NCBI GenBank assembly: GCA_905182995.1
Contig: CAJJDP010000140.1
Span: 124,001-188,000 of the forward strand
Source of the DNA: Paramecium octaurelia
Lineage: Eukaryota > Ciliophora > Oligohymenophorea > Peniculida > Parameciidae
DNA: 64,000 bases
Direction: 5' to 3'
Shown here: piece by piece, positions 1 through 10,741 of the stretch
Layout of the letters: each line of letters opens with the position of its first letter
Numbering within the stretch: position 1 is the stretch's first letter
The notes under the pieces: model-generated
The model's input: the letters and a program-made list of their open reading frames with translations, nothing else
The model's database searches: none
What the model was told of the DNA's origin: nothing
Position numbers and translations under genes: made by a program

Positions 1-990
1 ACTATGATGACTTAAATAAGAAACTTATAGAAAGAGTACTAGAAGTTTAATAATTGAATTCTTAAATAATAGTTTTGAATCAACAACTTGTTCAATTGTA
101 ATCAGTCAATGAAAAATGTAAGAATTAAGAAGATTAAATCAAGGACTATTTGAGATAATTGGATGAATTAACAAGATAATTGAACAAGGCTCAATAAGAA
201 ATCAATATGTTATAAGGATTCAAGGACAGATTGCCTGAGGCAGATAGAAAGACTTAAGAACTTTCTAAAGAAATCGATCGTTTATAATAATTGTACAAGG
301 ATAAGGTGACTGAAAATGATGTATTATCACAAAAACTTAGTACAAGTGAAGTTGAATTGAATAGAATTAGATTAATTGAAAAGTAATTTAATGATTTCAA
401 AAAACAAACATAAACAACTGAATAAGAATTTGCAAGAATCAAATAAACATTTGAATAGAAAGGAAATGAAAGTGATAAATTAAAATAAACTATTGCAGGC
501 TTGGAACAATAATTATAAGATAAAAAAGTATTGGCAGATAAATTAAAAGTAATTGAATAACAATTAGGTAACCTATATATATTATATTTTATTAGCTCAA
601 GCTCAAAAGGATTTAGCAAATCTGACAAAAGATAGAGATAAGAAAGATTAAGAATTATAAAAATTAAAGGATTAAATTGCCGTTTTACAAAGTACATTGA
701 AAACTAAGGAGGATCAATTCAATCAATTGAAGTAATAATTTGACTAGAATGTCAATGAGTTAGCAAAAGTCAAATAAACACAGGGACAATTAGAGGCTAA
801 GGTATCATAAATGGGATTAATGAATGACAAATGGACAAGTTCAGAAAAACAGAATAAATAATTACAGACAGACTGTGATAAATTGAAGAAAGATTTGGAT
901 TAAAGAACAAAAGAAAGAGAATAATTGAAATTGGATAAAGTTTAATTGGAAAATGATTTGTTAGCTTTCAAATCACAAGTTAGAAAATGA
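1..990 (+). CDS. Coiled-coil protein, 5' end missing
   Basis: The frame is open from the window edge (codons start at base 3) to TGA 988-990, with one 28-nt intron at 568-595 (GTAACC...TTAG). The product is almost entirely charged and Gln/Leu/Lys-rich with heptad-like spacing, so it should be a long coiled coil. No catalytic motif, signal peptide or membrane segment is visible. TAA/TAG occur as Gln dozens of times. The gene converges on the next minus-strand gene, with about 340 bases between stops. Function is not recognisable; a structural cytoskeletal or basal-body protein is possible but this is inference. The start lies outside the window. Confidence 0.75.
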
Positions 991-1330
991 ATATTAAATA
1001 TAAAATAATAATAAAAACAACATAGATAAGATTGATAAATAATTGATAATCATCTTAAATTCTTGATCTTAAAAAGTAACCAATCTAATTTACTTAAAAA
1101 TAATTAGTAAAATATTTAATCATCAAATCATTCATAAATCTTCTTTATACTTTTATGATTTTTAAATAGTATCATCACAAAAAATAGTTGATAAAATAAA
1201 TTTAGTATATGATTATAAAATAACTAGTGGAAATTCTACTTGAAGTATGATAATTATAAAATTATTTTTGCCACAATATTCTAAAATACATTAAGTCATA
1301 ATAGGGTAATTAATTTAATAAATATTTAAA
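991..1330. other. Convergent intergenic spacer, nothing seen
   Basis: AT-rich spacer between two convergent stop codons (988-990 plus, 1331-1333 minus). It contains short A/T runs only. I see no conserved hairpin, tRNA or frame that looks coding beyond chance. Confidence 0.6.
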
Positions 1331-2096
1331 TCATTTAGCCTTGATATCTAGTACTTATTAAAATTTAGATTCTTTGGGCTTTCCATATTTTTATTCAAAT
1401 TCTTTAGCTTTTAATCTTTGAGCATCTTCTAATTTTTATTATAAGAACTATTGAGAAGATTTACTCTATTGCAATCTTCCCAATAATAGTGTTTCTTATT
1501 GTTCCAAATAATTCATTAAATTTTCTTAATCCATCATAGATTTAGATAGCTGATGCTTAACATTTTTTTACTCTTATTCAAATTTCTTTACTCTCTCATC
1601 CCAATATAATTAATAATTGTATTTAGATTAAAATTCATTTAATTAGACTTTATTCCTGTTTGTTCTTTTTTCCTAATACATCTATAGTTTCTGTTCTTCG
1701 ATCGATTTCTAATGAATGCTACTAATCTTCTTCATATATTTAGCTTGTTCTTCACGTTCCTTTTCGACTTATGCTTTAGCTGTTTTAATCGCCTTATTGA
1801 GTTAGAACCTCTTGATAAAGTTATCATCCTTTTTCCTTTGCTCAGTCAGTGGATCATAAAGAGATTCCTTAGCTGATTTTAGCTATAATAAAAGATAATG
1901 TTCAAATTACTTCATCCACTATTTCGTCATGAAGTTTTTTCTTTTTATATACAATTTCTAATTTTTTATTCGGAGGTCTCAATAGTTATTATTATTTAAT
2001 GAGCATATTGACTCTCCCCATCAATTATTCTATTTATCTCTGCTGTTCAACATTCTATTATTTTAAAGCCAAAATAGTAGGGTCCTAATAATTCAT
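1331..2096 (-). CDS. Coiled-coil protein, 245 aa, unknown function
   Basis: Start ATG at 2094-2096, stop TGA at 1331-1333, one 28-nt intron at 1881-1908; the spliced length is 246 codons including the stop. The N-terminus (MNYQDPTILALKQQ) is followed by a Gln-rich stretch and then a Lys/Glu/Gln-rich helical region that continues to the C-terminus, typical of coiled coils. No known domain recognised. The divergent neighbour at 2318 starts about 220 bases upstream, so the two probably share a promoter region. Function unknown. Confidence 0.75.
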
Positions 2097-2317
2097 ATTA
2101 AAAATAAAAATTAATTACTCAATAATTACAAGAACTATACTCTTACTCCTTATATATCAAATTTACAAAATACATGCCACTGAATTTATTGATAGTTTCG
2201 TTTTTTAAAATGAATTTATCAATTAATATATGTGTGTAACATAATAAGTACCTATAAACCATCAATATCAATAGAATCGGATGAGTTTTTGCGTAATTTA
2301 TTTATAGAATAAATTAA

Positions 2318-3598
2318 ATGCTAAAGATTATTTCTAAATCTAGGACAACTCTAGCAAGCACACCCTAATCTACAACTGAAGGTAATCGATAGAACTTATT
2401 AATTTGGGATCAAATGTTTGGAAATTTCAACAATGCTCTTAAATCTAGAAATCAGGCATAGAGATTAGCTGCATAAAAATATTAATTGATAAATGATCCA
2501 ATATGCACATAATCTCCATTGCATTAGCCAAATCCCTTTTAGTTCAATGAAAAACTTAGACAAGGTTTTAGAGAATATTTATGTGGGGAACGTTCTGCTC
2601 TCAATTTAGTTAATGAATGCAATCACATAAGTAAGAAGGAAGCCAAGTTAAAAAGTAGGATCAAACTCATTAAGAGAGCCAACATGTTTGCTAATTAATT
2701 GTAAGTGGGAAACAAATACAAATCATTGCATTAACAAGGACTTACAGATGAAGAAATCGAGAAAAAAGTGAGAGTATTTTAAAGATTTGAGAAGATAAAG
2801 AAATTAATTTAAAAGAATTCATAAACCGAACCAAATGAAGACAACAATCTTAGAGATGTGTAACTATTTAGACAACTCTATGAGGTGAGTGAAGAAAATA
2901 AAAATAAGATCAAATAGAGAAATCTATTGACTGAGAGAGCTAATGGATAACGTGAATTTGATAAGGTAAAATATACAAGTCATGGATATTTAAGAGTCAA
3001 AAAGGTTGAAAAGTAAAAAGGAGATACAGTCAGTTGCGATAAGAAATAATTTATTAAATAGAAGGTTCGGGATGCAATTAATGAATAATTGAAGAAGTTT
3101 GTAAAAGAGAGACAATAAAAAGAACAGGATATCTTGAATAAGGCTAAAAGGAAGTTGTTAATGAAAAATAATCAATATTAGGGATTTTAGAAGGATAAAT
3201 ATATATTGAACGATCCCTTAAGCAAAGATGTAAAGTTGTATGCTTACATGTTCATGAGAAATAAAGAGAAAGGAACAAGAGTAGATACTTCTGAAAGGAT
3301 GTGCTTGACTACAAGAAATGTAGAAAGACCAAAACATTTTATTAAGAACTTCAATAATGATTTAACTTCTCGTGATATAAGCATGTCTAATGATTCATCT
3401 CTTAATTCAATGTTGGAAATCAACATTGATAACATGTATAGAACAAGTAATGCGATATAAAATCAAATTCTATAAAGTGATTCAGAGAAATTCGTTAAGA
3501 GGATTAAATAGTTCCAGAAGGTCTAATAATTAAATTTTGAAATTATCAAAGTTAACCAATAGAAACTCACTTCTGAACGGAAATCAATTCTATTTTGA
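2318..3598 (+). CDS. Basic hypothetical protein, 426 aa
   Basis: A single uninterrupted ciliate-code frame from ATG 2318-2320 to TGA 3596-3598, with no intron. The protein is Lys/Arg/Asn/Gln-rich, with helical segments in the middle third and a Ser/Asn-rich C-terminus. An upstream ATG at 2281 is out of frame. No signal peptide, membrane segment or recognised catalytic motif. The uninterrupted 427 codons without TGA make it a convincing gene despite the lack of homology that I can name. Confidence 0.75.
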
Positions 3599-3647
3599 TT
3601 ATAATATTGTATATGTATTTCATTTTTAAATATACACTAAGCAAAAT

Positions 3648-4234
3648 ATGTCTAGAAATATGAATTAACAACATGGATTAAAAATCTTGAACATTTATAG
3701 GTTGGATAAGCCTTAAATAAATGTATCATAAATAGAAACCATAAATTCAGAATGATGTGATAAGATACAATTATTATGAAAAATGCAATATTTGGTCTTT
3801 TTTGAAGTTACATAGTATCTTTGTCATCTGGAATACCTCTATTAATTGTAGAAACAATTTAGGGATCTAAAAAGCATTTTGAATATGAAGTACTCCATTT
3901 TAAGTATTGATTTAGGTTTATTTGGATAAGGGAAGCCTGAGTTACCGTTATTCAGCAAGAATAAAATCAAGTTATATACTGGTGTAATATATTTTGAATG
4001 ATTGAACATATGGGTTAGAATACATTAAAATATTATAAGAGCATCAAGAAAAGTTAAAGAGGAGTAAAAGTTACAAGACTAAAAATATACGAGTAAGAAA
4101 ACAGTATTCTAAGATTTTCTATTATAAATTTATCATAGTATTACGGATAGTGGAAGGGGAAAACAGATATATTTAATAATCATAAAGATGGAAATAGAAA
4201 TAAATTAGTATCTAAGGAATTTGCGAGATTATGA
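3648..4234 (+). CDS. Hypothetical protein, 164 aa, three introns
   Basis: ATG 3648-3650 begins MSRNMNQQHGLKIL. Introns inferred at 3723-3750 (28 nt), 3823-3851 (29 nt) and 3984-4018 (35 nt, at the long end for this genome). After splicing, 165 codons remain with TGA at 4232-4234. The joined product is lysine-rich with some hydrophobic segments and no motif I recognise. It ends only 27 bases before the stop of the convergent minus-strand gene. The model rests on intron choice, so exon borders could shift; a decayed gene is the alternative. Confidence 0.5.
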
Positions 4235-4261
4235 CGAATAGTTTAATTATATAAACTTAAT

Positions 4262-5334
4262 TCATCTTTATAAAAACCGTTCTAACATAGCTTTAACCAT
4301 ATCAATCAATTAGGAATGATATGATATGGCACGAATTCCTATTTAGGTTGCTTATTCAAATTATTTCTCAGCTATTTCTAATTAATCGCTGTCATAGGGT
4401 AATTCCATCAGTTATTTCCAAACTGTTTAATGAAATTCTTAAAATAAGATAAAGATTACAATCTAATCTGTTTAGGAGATTGATGTATTATTCCTTTGCA
4501 TTGAAATGAGTCTTTTTGGATTCGGTAAAGAAGAGTTCCTTATCCAGAAATTCAAAGGATGATTCAATTTAATCATTCATCATTTTAATAAGATATTCTG
4601 ATATTACACTGCTTATTAGACTAAGTAATTGGATCGCATCTTATTTCTTATGAGGATTTTGCTTTTCCCTGAACAGTTTATCAACACTCTTCATAAAGAA
4701 ATCGACTTCTTAACTTTGCATCTATTTGAAAGAGCCTATCATAATCTTTGATTCCAATAATTCAACAGTTTTATAAATGATTTATTCATCATTCTATTCT
4801 AAAACTACACTTAATTAATTAATTTTAAGTACCTTCCTAAATTTTCTTATGTAAATGATTGAACTCTTCAAATCTTTGACTTATGTCTTCTGGCTGTTAA
4901 TGTTTGAGTTTAGCGAGTTCTTTGATGTCACCTTCAATTAATTTTTCCTTAATTTAAGCATTAATTTACTTTATCTACAATAATGCGTTTTAATCTTTCT
5001 ACAACTTCTGGAAATGTTTCCCTCAAAAATAATTTTATATCTTCCTTTTCATTTTTATTAAATGTCTATTGTTACTTAAAGGAATTGATAACCTAGATTA
5101 TGATCTTGTTATGTTTACTTCCTAATAATGTTCTTTGTAAATTGTGAGACTTTCCTCTTCGAATTCAAGATTCTCCTGTGATTTAAATTCAAGCTTCTCC
5201 AATGCTGTATAATATTCCAATTGAGACAGAAATTCTTTTACAGAGTTCATTTTGTTATACAAGTCCATCCAATGTTATTCCTGTTTATGCAGATACGCAA
5301 ATGCATTTAATGCTAATAGTATAATTAATAACAT
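4262..5334 (-). CDS. Secreted alpha-helical protein, 324 aa
   Basis: ATG 5332-5334 opens with MLLIILLALNAFA, a good signal peptide, followed by a helical Gln/Glu/Lys/Leu-rich protein. Four introns of 26, 22, 28 and 22 nt bring the length to exactly 325 codons; the stop is at 4262-4264. The first intron is at 5093-5118. An internal in-frame ATG at 5266-5268 would give a cytosolic product. The signal-peptide start leaves only five bases to the start codon of the divergent HSF-like gene. No enzyme motif recognised; a secreted or secretory-granule protein is possible. Confidence 0.65.
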
Positions 5335-5339
5335 AATTA

Positions 5340-5992
5340 ATGAATAAAGAAGGTCCTGGGTTCTTATATAAAGTATATTCTATTTTAGAGGTATCTGATT
5401 GAAATCATTTAAAGCATCAAGATTATGTTGATATTGTTGGTTGGAATGACAATGGGGATGGATTTCAAGTGAAAGACATCAATATATTTCAGAATTACAT
5501 ATTGCCTAATTACTTTAAGCACTCAAATTTCTCTTGTTTTGTTCGTCAGGTCGCTCAATTATATATAAGAACTTAAGTTGAATGTGTATGATTTTGATAA
5601 GACAGAAAAGTATTCATTTAAACACAAATTATTCCAAAAAAATTAAAAGTAAAAATATAAAAGACAAGAAAGAGAATTGCTTCCTTAAATTAAAGAAAAG
5701 TTAATGATTAAATTATCGTATTGCCAAGTATAGAATAAATTAATCAACAATTATCTATGTTGACTTTGAGAAATCAGGAGTTGGAGTCTTTGTTCAAATA
5801 TCTCATTCAGCAAAGCGATAAATTATAAAAAGAAATGCCTATTAAAGATAAGAATTCTGTAAACTGAATTTACAGATTTTCTTATCTAGAATAAAAAACG
5901 ATCTGTTTGATTTGCTCACTAACAACATCACTGCAGACACTCTATTCAGAATTCTAGAAAACAGTATTACAAAAAAAATCTCATTAAATTGA
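5340..5992 (+). CDS. HSF: Heat shock factor-type DNA-binding protein
   Basis: The N-terminal half is a recognisable HSF DNA-binding domain: GPGFLYKVYSILE, then the W-x-x-x-G-x-x-F signature (VGWNDNGDGFQVKD), LPNYFKHSNFSCFVRQ and LNVYDFDKTEKYSFKHKLF. HSFs bind inverted nGAAn heat-shock elements in the nucleus as trimers. Introns: 24 nt at 5391-5414 (multiple of three, carries an in-frame TGA) and 28 nt at 5550-5577. Two later frame changes need introns of about 29 nt near 5700 and 17 nt near 5855; with these the gene is 185 codons. The second half resembles the heptad-rich oligomerisation helix (QQLSMLTLRNQELESL). The stop at 5990-5992 is likely but a slightly longer 3' end is possible. Confidence 0.75.
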
Positions 5993-6073
5993 TTTTTAGA
6001 GTCTTTGGACAGGAACAACAAAATAATAAAATCAAAACAGACTATATTATTTGATTAATCTTATCTACATATG

Positions 6074-6432
6074 TCATAAGACTGAACATGATGTTATTCT
6101 TATGTCTGGTGGAGATGCAGGCATATAAACTACAATTTAAACATTTTTTATTTTATCCCCATTTCTCAACTAAGCTGAAATATAATAATTGCTTCCATTC
6201 ACGATCTATTATTCCACATCTGTAATTGTGTCCCATTCATATCCAGAAGTCCCATCACAAGATGCTAATTATTATCGAACCCATTTAAACTTTAAAAATG
6301 CTATTTAGCATATGCTATTGCCTATCCCAGTCCTTCATCATTTTAGTCTGGCTTAAATCTGCCTCCAGCCATTGGTCTATATTCTCTACATAAGACACTT
6401 GATAATACTATTAATAATATGAATAATTTCAT
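6074..6432 (-). CDS. Secreted cystatin-like cysteine protease inhibitor
   Basis: 110 aa: signal peptide MKLFILLIVLSSVLC, then a Gly-Gly near the mature N-terminus (MAGGRF), a helix-like AIAYAKQHF, and QQIVNGSNYYI, which fits the cystatin Q-x-V-x-G reactive-site loop followed by the Tyr-rich strand. One 26-nt intron; spliced length 111 codons; stop 6074-6076. Cystatins inhibit papain-like proteases; with a signal peptide this one should act in secretory or lysosomal/phagosomal compartments or outside the cell. The mature part, about 95 residues, is the usual size for one cystatin domain. A second C-terminal Trp or Pro-Trp hairpin is not evident. Confidence 0.75.
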
Positions 6433-6568
6433 AAAAATATATAATATTGTTGTTATTATATAAAGAATATTAAATACTATATACCTCTTGAAATGTGTTA
6501 ATTATTTGTAGATATATAGGTTTAATTACATTAAAATTAGATATTAATGATAAACTAATTAACAATAT

Positions 6569-7890
6569 TCACAAATCAATTTTCACAAAATCTGGTAATG
6601 ATTCTCCTAAGTTTTTGAATTTGAGATCTCCACTGATCAACTTCTCTAAAGTTCTCTCTAAAATAATTGTTAATTAATCTATTTACATAGTGCTTCAAAT
6701 GTCATTTCACCTTCATGAACAGCAAATCGCTTTCTTTTACTTGGATTCAATAACACTATTTTTGGTTCACCTTAGAATTCTAATGTTTGACCCCACTAAG
6801 ATAATTATACACAAATAAATTACTTTTGATTCTGTCTTTGCGTCTAACCACATAAATTTGAAAACTGTTCCTCTATTGATATGTCTCTCGTATTATTAGT
6901 TCAACTTCTTCAATTCATCTACCAATCCATTGTCTCTATAGAATGTTAATTTAAATAATTTACGGTTTATCTCCGTTGTTCAGTAAGATTACACAAATTG
7001 CACTTTCAACTTTTAAGCAGATATCATTTGCAGATCTTTGATGTAATTAAGGAACAACTTGCATCATCCATTCTTTTGTTGCAGCACTATCAGCAGAAGA
7101 TCCACCTCCTGGTACGAAGACTTCACTGTGAACATTCAAGAAATCAAACATTGGCTTGAATTTATACTCTCCTGTATATGGGAATGGTTTTTTTTCATTA
7201 GTTTTTACAAGTAACAACTTAGGGAATGATTTGATACTGTATCTATCCAACAATGCCTTTTCAGATGCTCTCACTATACCAAATGATAATTTTTTCTATT
7301 AATATTAAACAAATGCACATACCTCAAATTCTACACTCAATCCTTTGTAAACAAGTGGGAATCCTTTCTTTTCACTAAACAATAGCACTTTAGGAACTGT
7401 AGGGTTTTCATTGATAAATGTGTTGATGTTAGCTTCAGTAATTTCGATAACATTATTGTGGATGTATTTTGTAGCCAATTTCAAGATTCCATCAATTTCA
7501 AGAGGACCCTCAAAATCAATTGCAGGAACAGGATATGGAGGATATACTCTAAATGTGGGGAATTTTGAGACACTCTCTTTCTAACAAATCTTTTCAGCTT
7601 CGTCACAATCACATGAGGCTATTCTGAAAATACCTTTGTATTCATTTGTAAATTCATCATATTTTGGTGCAAATGATCTACTTTCTCCATCTACCAATCA
7701 AATTTGCATACATACCTGAGTATTTATAGAAATGCACGATAGTAACATATTTTGTTGTTTGTCTGATCTTGTTAATTTATTTCTCAAAATTGATTTCATT
7801 CACAGGAGTGACATATGATTTTTTTACATCATACAACTATTTTGCAAATGCGCAAGAGAGTAACATCACAACTAATATGCTAACCTTCAT
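6569..7890 (-). CDS. Secreted thioredoxin-fold (PDI-like) protein without CxxC
   Basis: 394 aa after removal of five introns (25, 27, 28, 28 and 29 nt); start 7888-7890, stop 6569-6571. MKVSILVVMLLSCAFA is a signal peptide. The following region has the thioredoxin pattern (YVTIVHFYKYS, SFAPKYDEFTNEY, VSKFPTFRVYPP with the cis-Pro motif), and a second fold has YSIKSFPKLLLVKT. At the active-site position the sequence is Ser-Asp-Gly-Glu-Ser instead of Cys-x-x-Cys, so the domain should be redox-inactive and act in client binding or as a chaperone in the ER. No clear KDEL-type tail was seen. A divergent PDI is the best fit. Confidence 0.7.
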
Positions 7891-8572
7891 TAATTATTTT
7901 TTTATTTTATTTATTCCACGTATGAATAGAATTTTAATCTCAAAAGAACATTCTATCGGAAAATTTGTAAATTAATTACTCAATACTATATTTATAATTT
8001 TTCACTTTATCTTAACAACCAATATATTTATGATCAGGAATGTAGTAATATGATATTTCATAATTCATTAAACTAATCTAATATCCTCATATGCACAGAT
8101 AGATTAGATGTAAAATATTATACAACTAAAAACATGGTTGTCCAATTTTTAATCAATAACTCCATTTAATACAACTTTACTGATCTGAAACCCTATTTTA
8201 GCATGGCCAATTATATATTAAATCATTAATTCTTACGCATTCTTAAATTTATAATAAAATTTGTTTAAAAAATTATCTGATATATCTAAAGTTTATACTA
8301 AACTAGAATATTAGAAGTTTTATTCTACATTGAAAATTTTGAAGTTAAGAAAATCTTTAAAGCGATATTCAATTTATTATATAAAAATAACATTTATAAA
8401 TTGTAAATTCAGGAGCATTTACAACTTGATCATATTTAAATGTATTTTAAGTATAGAAATTCATAATGGGAATGGTATTATGTGGAAGATTGTGGAGGAT
8501 GAATTCGAGAATTAATATCAAATTTATGTTGACAATCTATTCCAGTTAAATCAATTTATATTTATTAATAAA
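7891..8572. other. Intergenic, about 680 bp, no gene seen
   Basis: Very AT-rich. Short open frames exist in both strands but none has domain-like composition or a good intron pattern. This is the shared upstream region of the divergent genes starting at 7890 (minus) and 8573 (plus). Confidence 0.5.
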
Positions 8573-9411
8573 ATGAGTAAATCATTACTATAGTCACATA
8601 TCAAACCATAGCATCGAAAGATTATTTCCCAATAGCAAAGCAGCAGACCATCGAGATTCTTCGATAAGATGTCCTTATTTACAAAGCATAGGATACCATT
8701 AGTGGAGGAAATTCCATAACTAAGCGAACGATAATCAAGAAGATTGAAAAAATACTTTTCAACAGCAATAAGAAATTCCAGCTGCGATTGTATTGATTGT
8801 GGTAAGAACAATCCATTTATGAAAAAGACTTTCCAGTTATTTCCCTTTGAAAGCAAGTAAATTGATTAATATTAAACTAATTAGCTTTAATCGAAGGAAG
8901 AGACTATACAAAAAGTTCAGGAAATATGCTCATTGTGTGTTATTCCTGATTAGATATAAAATCGTATAAAAAATAAGAGATCGACAAAGGAATAAAATGA
9001 AGAAAGCCATCAATTAGAATGTGCATATCCATAAACCCTCTGCTGTAGCCAATTTGCTTGCCGAGGGCATTAAGTATTTGTTAATGTTTGAATTCAAGGT
9101 AATTGAAACAACAACAACATCATGTTGAAGTGTTACCTGAACATGATTCGGATGAAGAGTTTTATCAATTCAAACCAAAGATGAATCAGAATCGTAAATC
9201 ATTTGCTCATTTCCTTTCTTCGCCTAAGGAATTAAAAAAGTTGGAAAGAGTCTACTATGTGAAATAAGCCAATAGACCTATTAGTTAATATATTGCAAAC
9301 CGTTCCAAACCCAACTCCACTTAATGTTCTCCAAAATCTATCTTACCATAACTGAGTTCATTGTATGATTTCAGAAACTCAATCTCAGTCAGACAATTGA
9401 AAAAATTCTGA
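8573..9411 (+). CDS. Gln/Ser/Lys-rich hypothetical protein, 264 aa
   Basis: ATG 8573-8575, TGA 9409-9411, introns 8935-8953 (19 nt) and 9074-9098 (25 nt), giving 265 codons. The protein is basic in its N-terminal half, with four cysteines spaced in SSCDCIDCGK plus a later cysteine, and is Ser/Pro-rich at the C-terminus. If the 19-nt intron is not real, the second half could be a separate gene starting at ATG 8997. No recognised domain. Function unknown. Confidence 0.55.
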
Positions 9412-9486
9412 TTACAATATTGTTTTTATAATAACCTAGAATTAAACAAAATTAGTTTTGTATAATTTAAATATTTGAAATAAGCT

Positions 9487-10173
9487 ATGAGAACATATAA
9501 CGATACCAATTAACGTCGTCCCTTAGATGCCAATTTCGATTTGAAATCATATCGTTCTCATGTGAAAGACAGATTGAATTTGAGTTTGAATAATGATTTG
9601 AATCAATCAGTCTTCAATTCTGTGAAGTAAGAACCATCTCTATTGATAGAAAGGACAATCGTTAAGGAATACCATCTTTTGACAATTTGCAAGCAAGAAT
9701 TCGAGATTTGTCTTAGTCTCGTTTGACAACTTTAAATTATAATTCTAACGATGATTTTACTCCTCAAAAGAATCTTTACTCTCCACATAGAGCTTATGGA
9801 ATGAAATAAATGTAATCAATATCAATCATATATCTTAAGTATTTCAAACAATTTAGGCTAGAATTTAATGAGCATTTCAAATGAAAAGCAATCTCAAAAT
9901 TCGAAATCTCAATCCTCGCAAAAAAAGATATTTTAAAGACCAAGTGATACTCTATAGTTGCCATTAAAAGGCTCATAGAGAAAACAAGGAAGACTTTTGT
10001 CTGATGCAGTATAATTAAATGAAATAGTGGCATTGCGAAATAAGATTGAGTCATCAGTAGTTAGTAGATCATCATTGACTTCGACGTATACAATTATATA
10101 TCAATAATCTAGTTATATAAGTGAGTTAGTGAAATTGGCTTAAGCTATCACCACATCTCTAAAACAAGAATGA
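9487..10173 (+). CDS. Ser/Gln-rich hypothetical protein, about 202 aa
   Basis: Start ATG 9487-9489 (MRTYNDTNQRRPLDAN), stop 10171-10173. Introns of 23, 28 and probably 27 nt (the last keeps the frame, so it is optional) give 203 codons. Low-complexity Ser/Asn/Gln composition with SPHRAYG and QRPSDTLQLP segments that could be phosphorylation targets; a short helix near the end. It lies 75 bases after the previous co-directional gene. No domain recognised. Confidence 0.6.
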
Positions 10174-10252
10174 GTGATATGAATTTCATATGGACTCTCT
10201 TCATATGAAACAATTATATATATCTATAACAATATAGGGAATATCAATCTTG

Positions 10253-10677
10253 TCATATCTCGTATTCTTCCCAGGAGTTTTCTTCTTCAAGAATTTCTTC
10301 AACTGGTCTTGGATCCTCATAAAACAACTCTTCCCATGTCATAGCATATCTATATTTATCTACACAAAATGTATCTCTTTCTTTTACCTTTCAATGCGTC
10401 TTGCAATAACTTCTTTCTGCTTCTCTCCAATGTTGGCTTGTACCAAACTCCGTATCCCCAATTTCTATATAGCATTAGTATGACGATTACACCTCTTATT
10501 GACTTCTGCCTATGCTACAAGTTCAGCCTCTGTAAATTATCTTTGTTTATAATAAGCCCACTTTCCAAAGAAATAATATCTGCCCCCGTAGAATGCTGTA
10601 AATCCAAATGCTCCTAAGACAACAAACTTGATGATATTGTAACAATATGTACAGGTCTGATTCTTCTCAACCACCAT
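10253..10677 (-). CDS. Small single-TM protein, 133 aa
   Basis: ATG 10675-10677 (MVVEKNQTCTYCYN) followed at once by a hydrophobic segment (IIKFVVLGAFGFTAFYGG) and then a long charged tail that ends in an acidic cluster (EEILEEENSWEEYEI). One 23-nt intron; 134 codons. It looks like a signal-anchored or mitochondrial/ER membrane protein with a cytosolic helical tail. It is 64 bases downstream of the 850-aa gene on the same strand. Function unknown. Confidence 0.65.
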
Positions 10678-10741
10678 GCATTGGTTTCCCAGACAAAGTT
10701 TGTCCACTAATAAACCATTTTATATTAATAATAATATATTA

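Noticed and set aside
254..697. Minus-strand ORF of 147 aa in the standard code
   Set aside because: Antisense shadow of the coiled-coil gene; Leu/Asn/Tyr/Ser-rich as expected from complementing Lys/Glu/Gln codons.
4110..4330. Plus-strand reading (YLRNLRDYDEQFNYIN) extending past 4234
   Set aside because: It overlaps the last exons of the secreted minus-strand gene, whose intron model and length are consistent.
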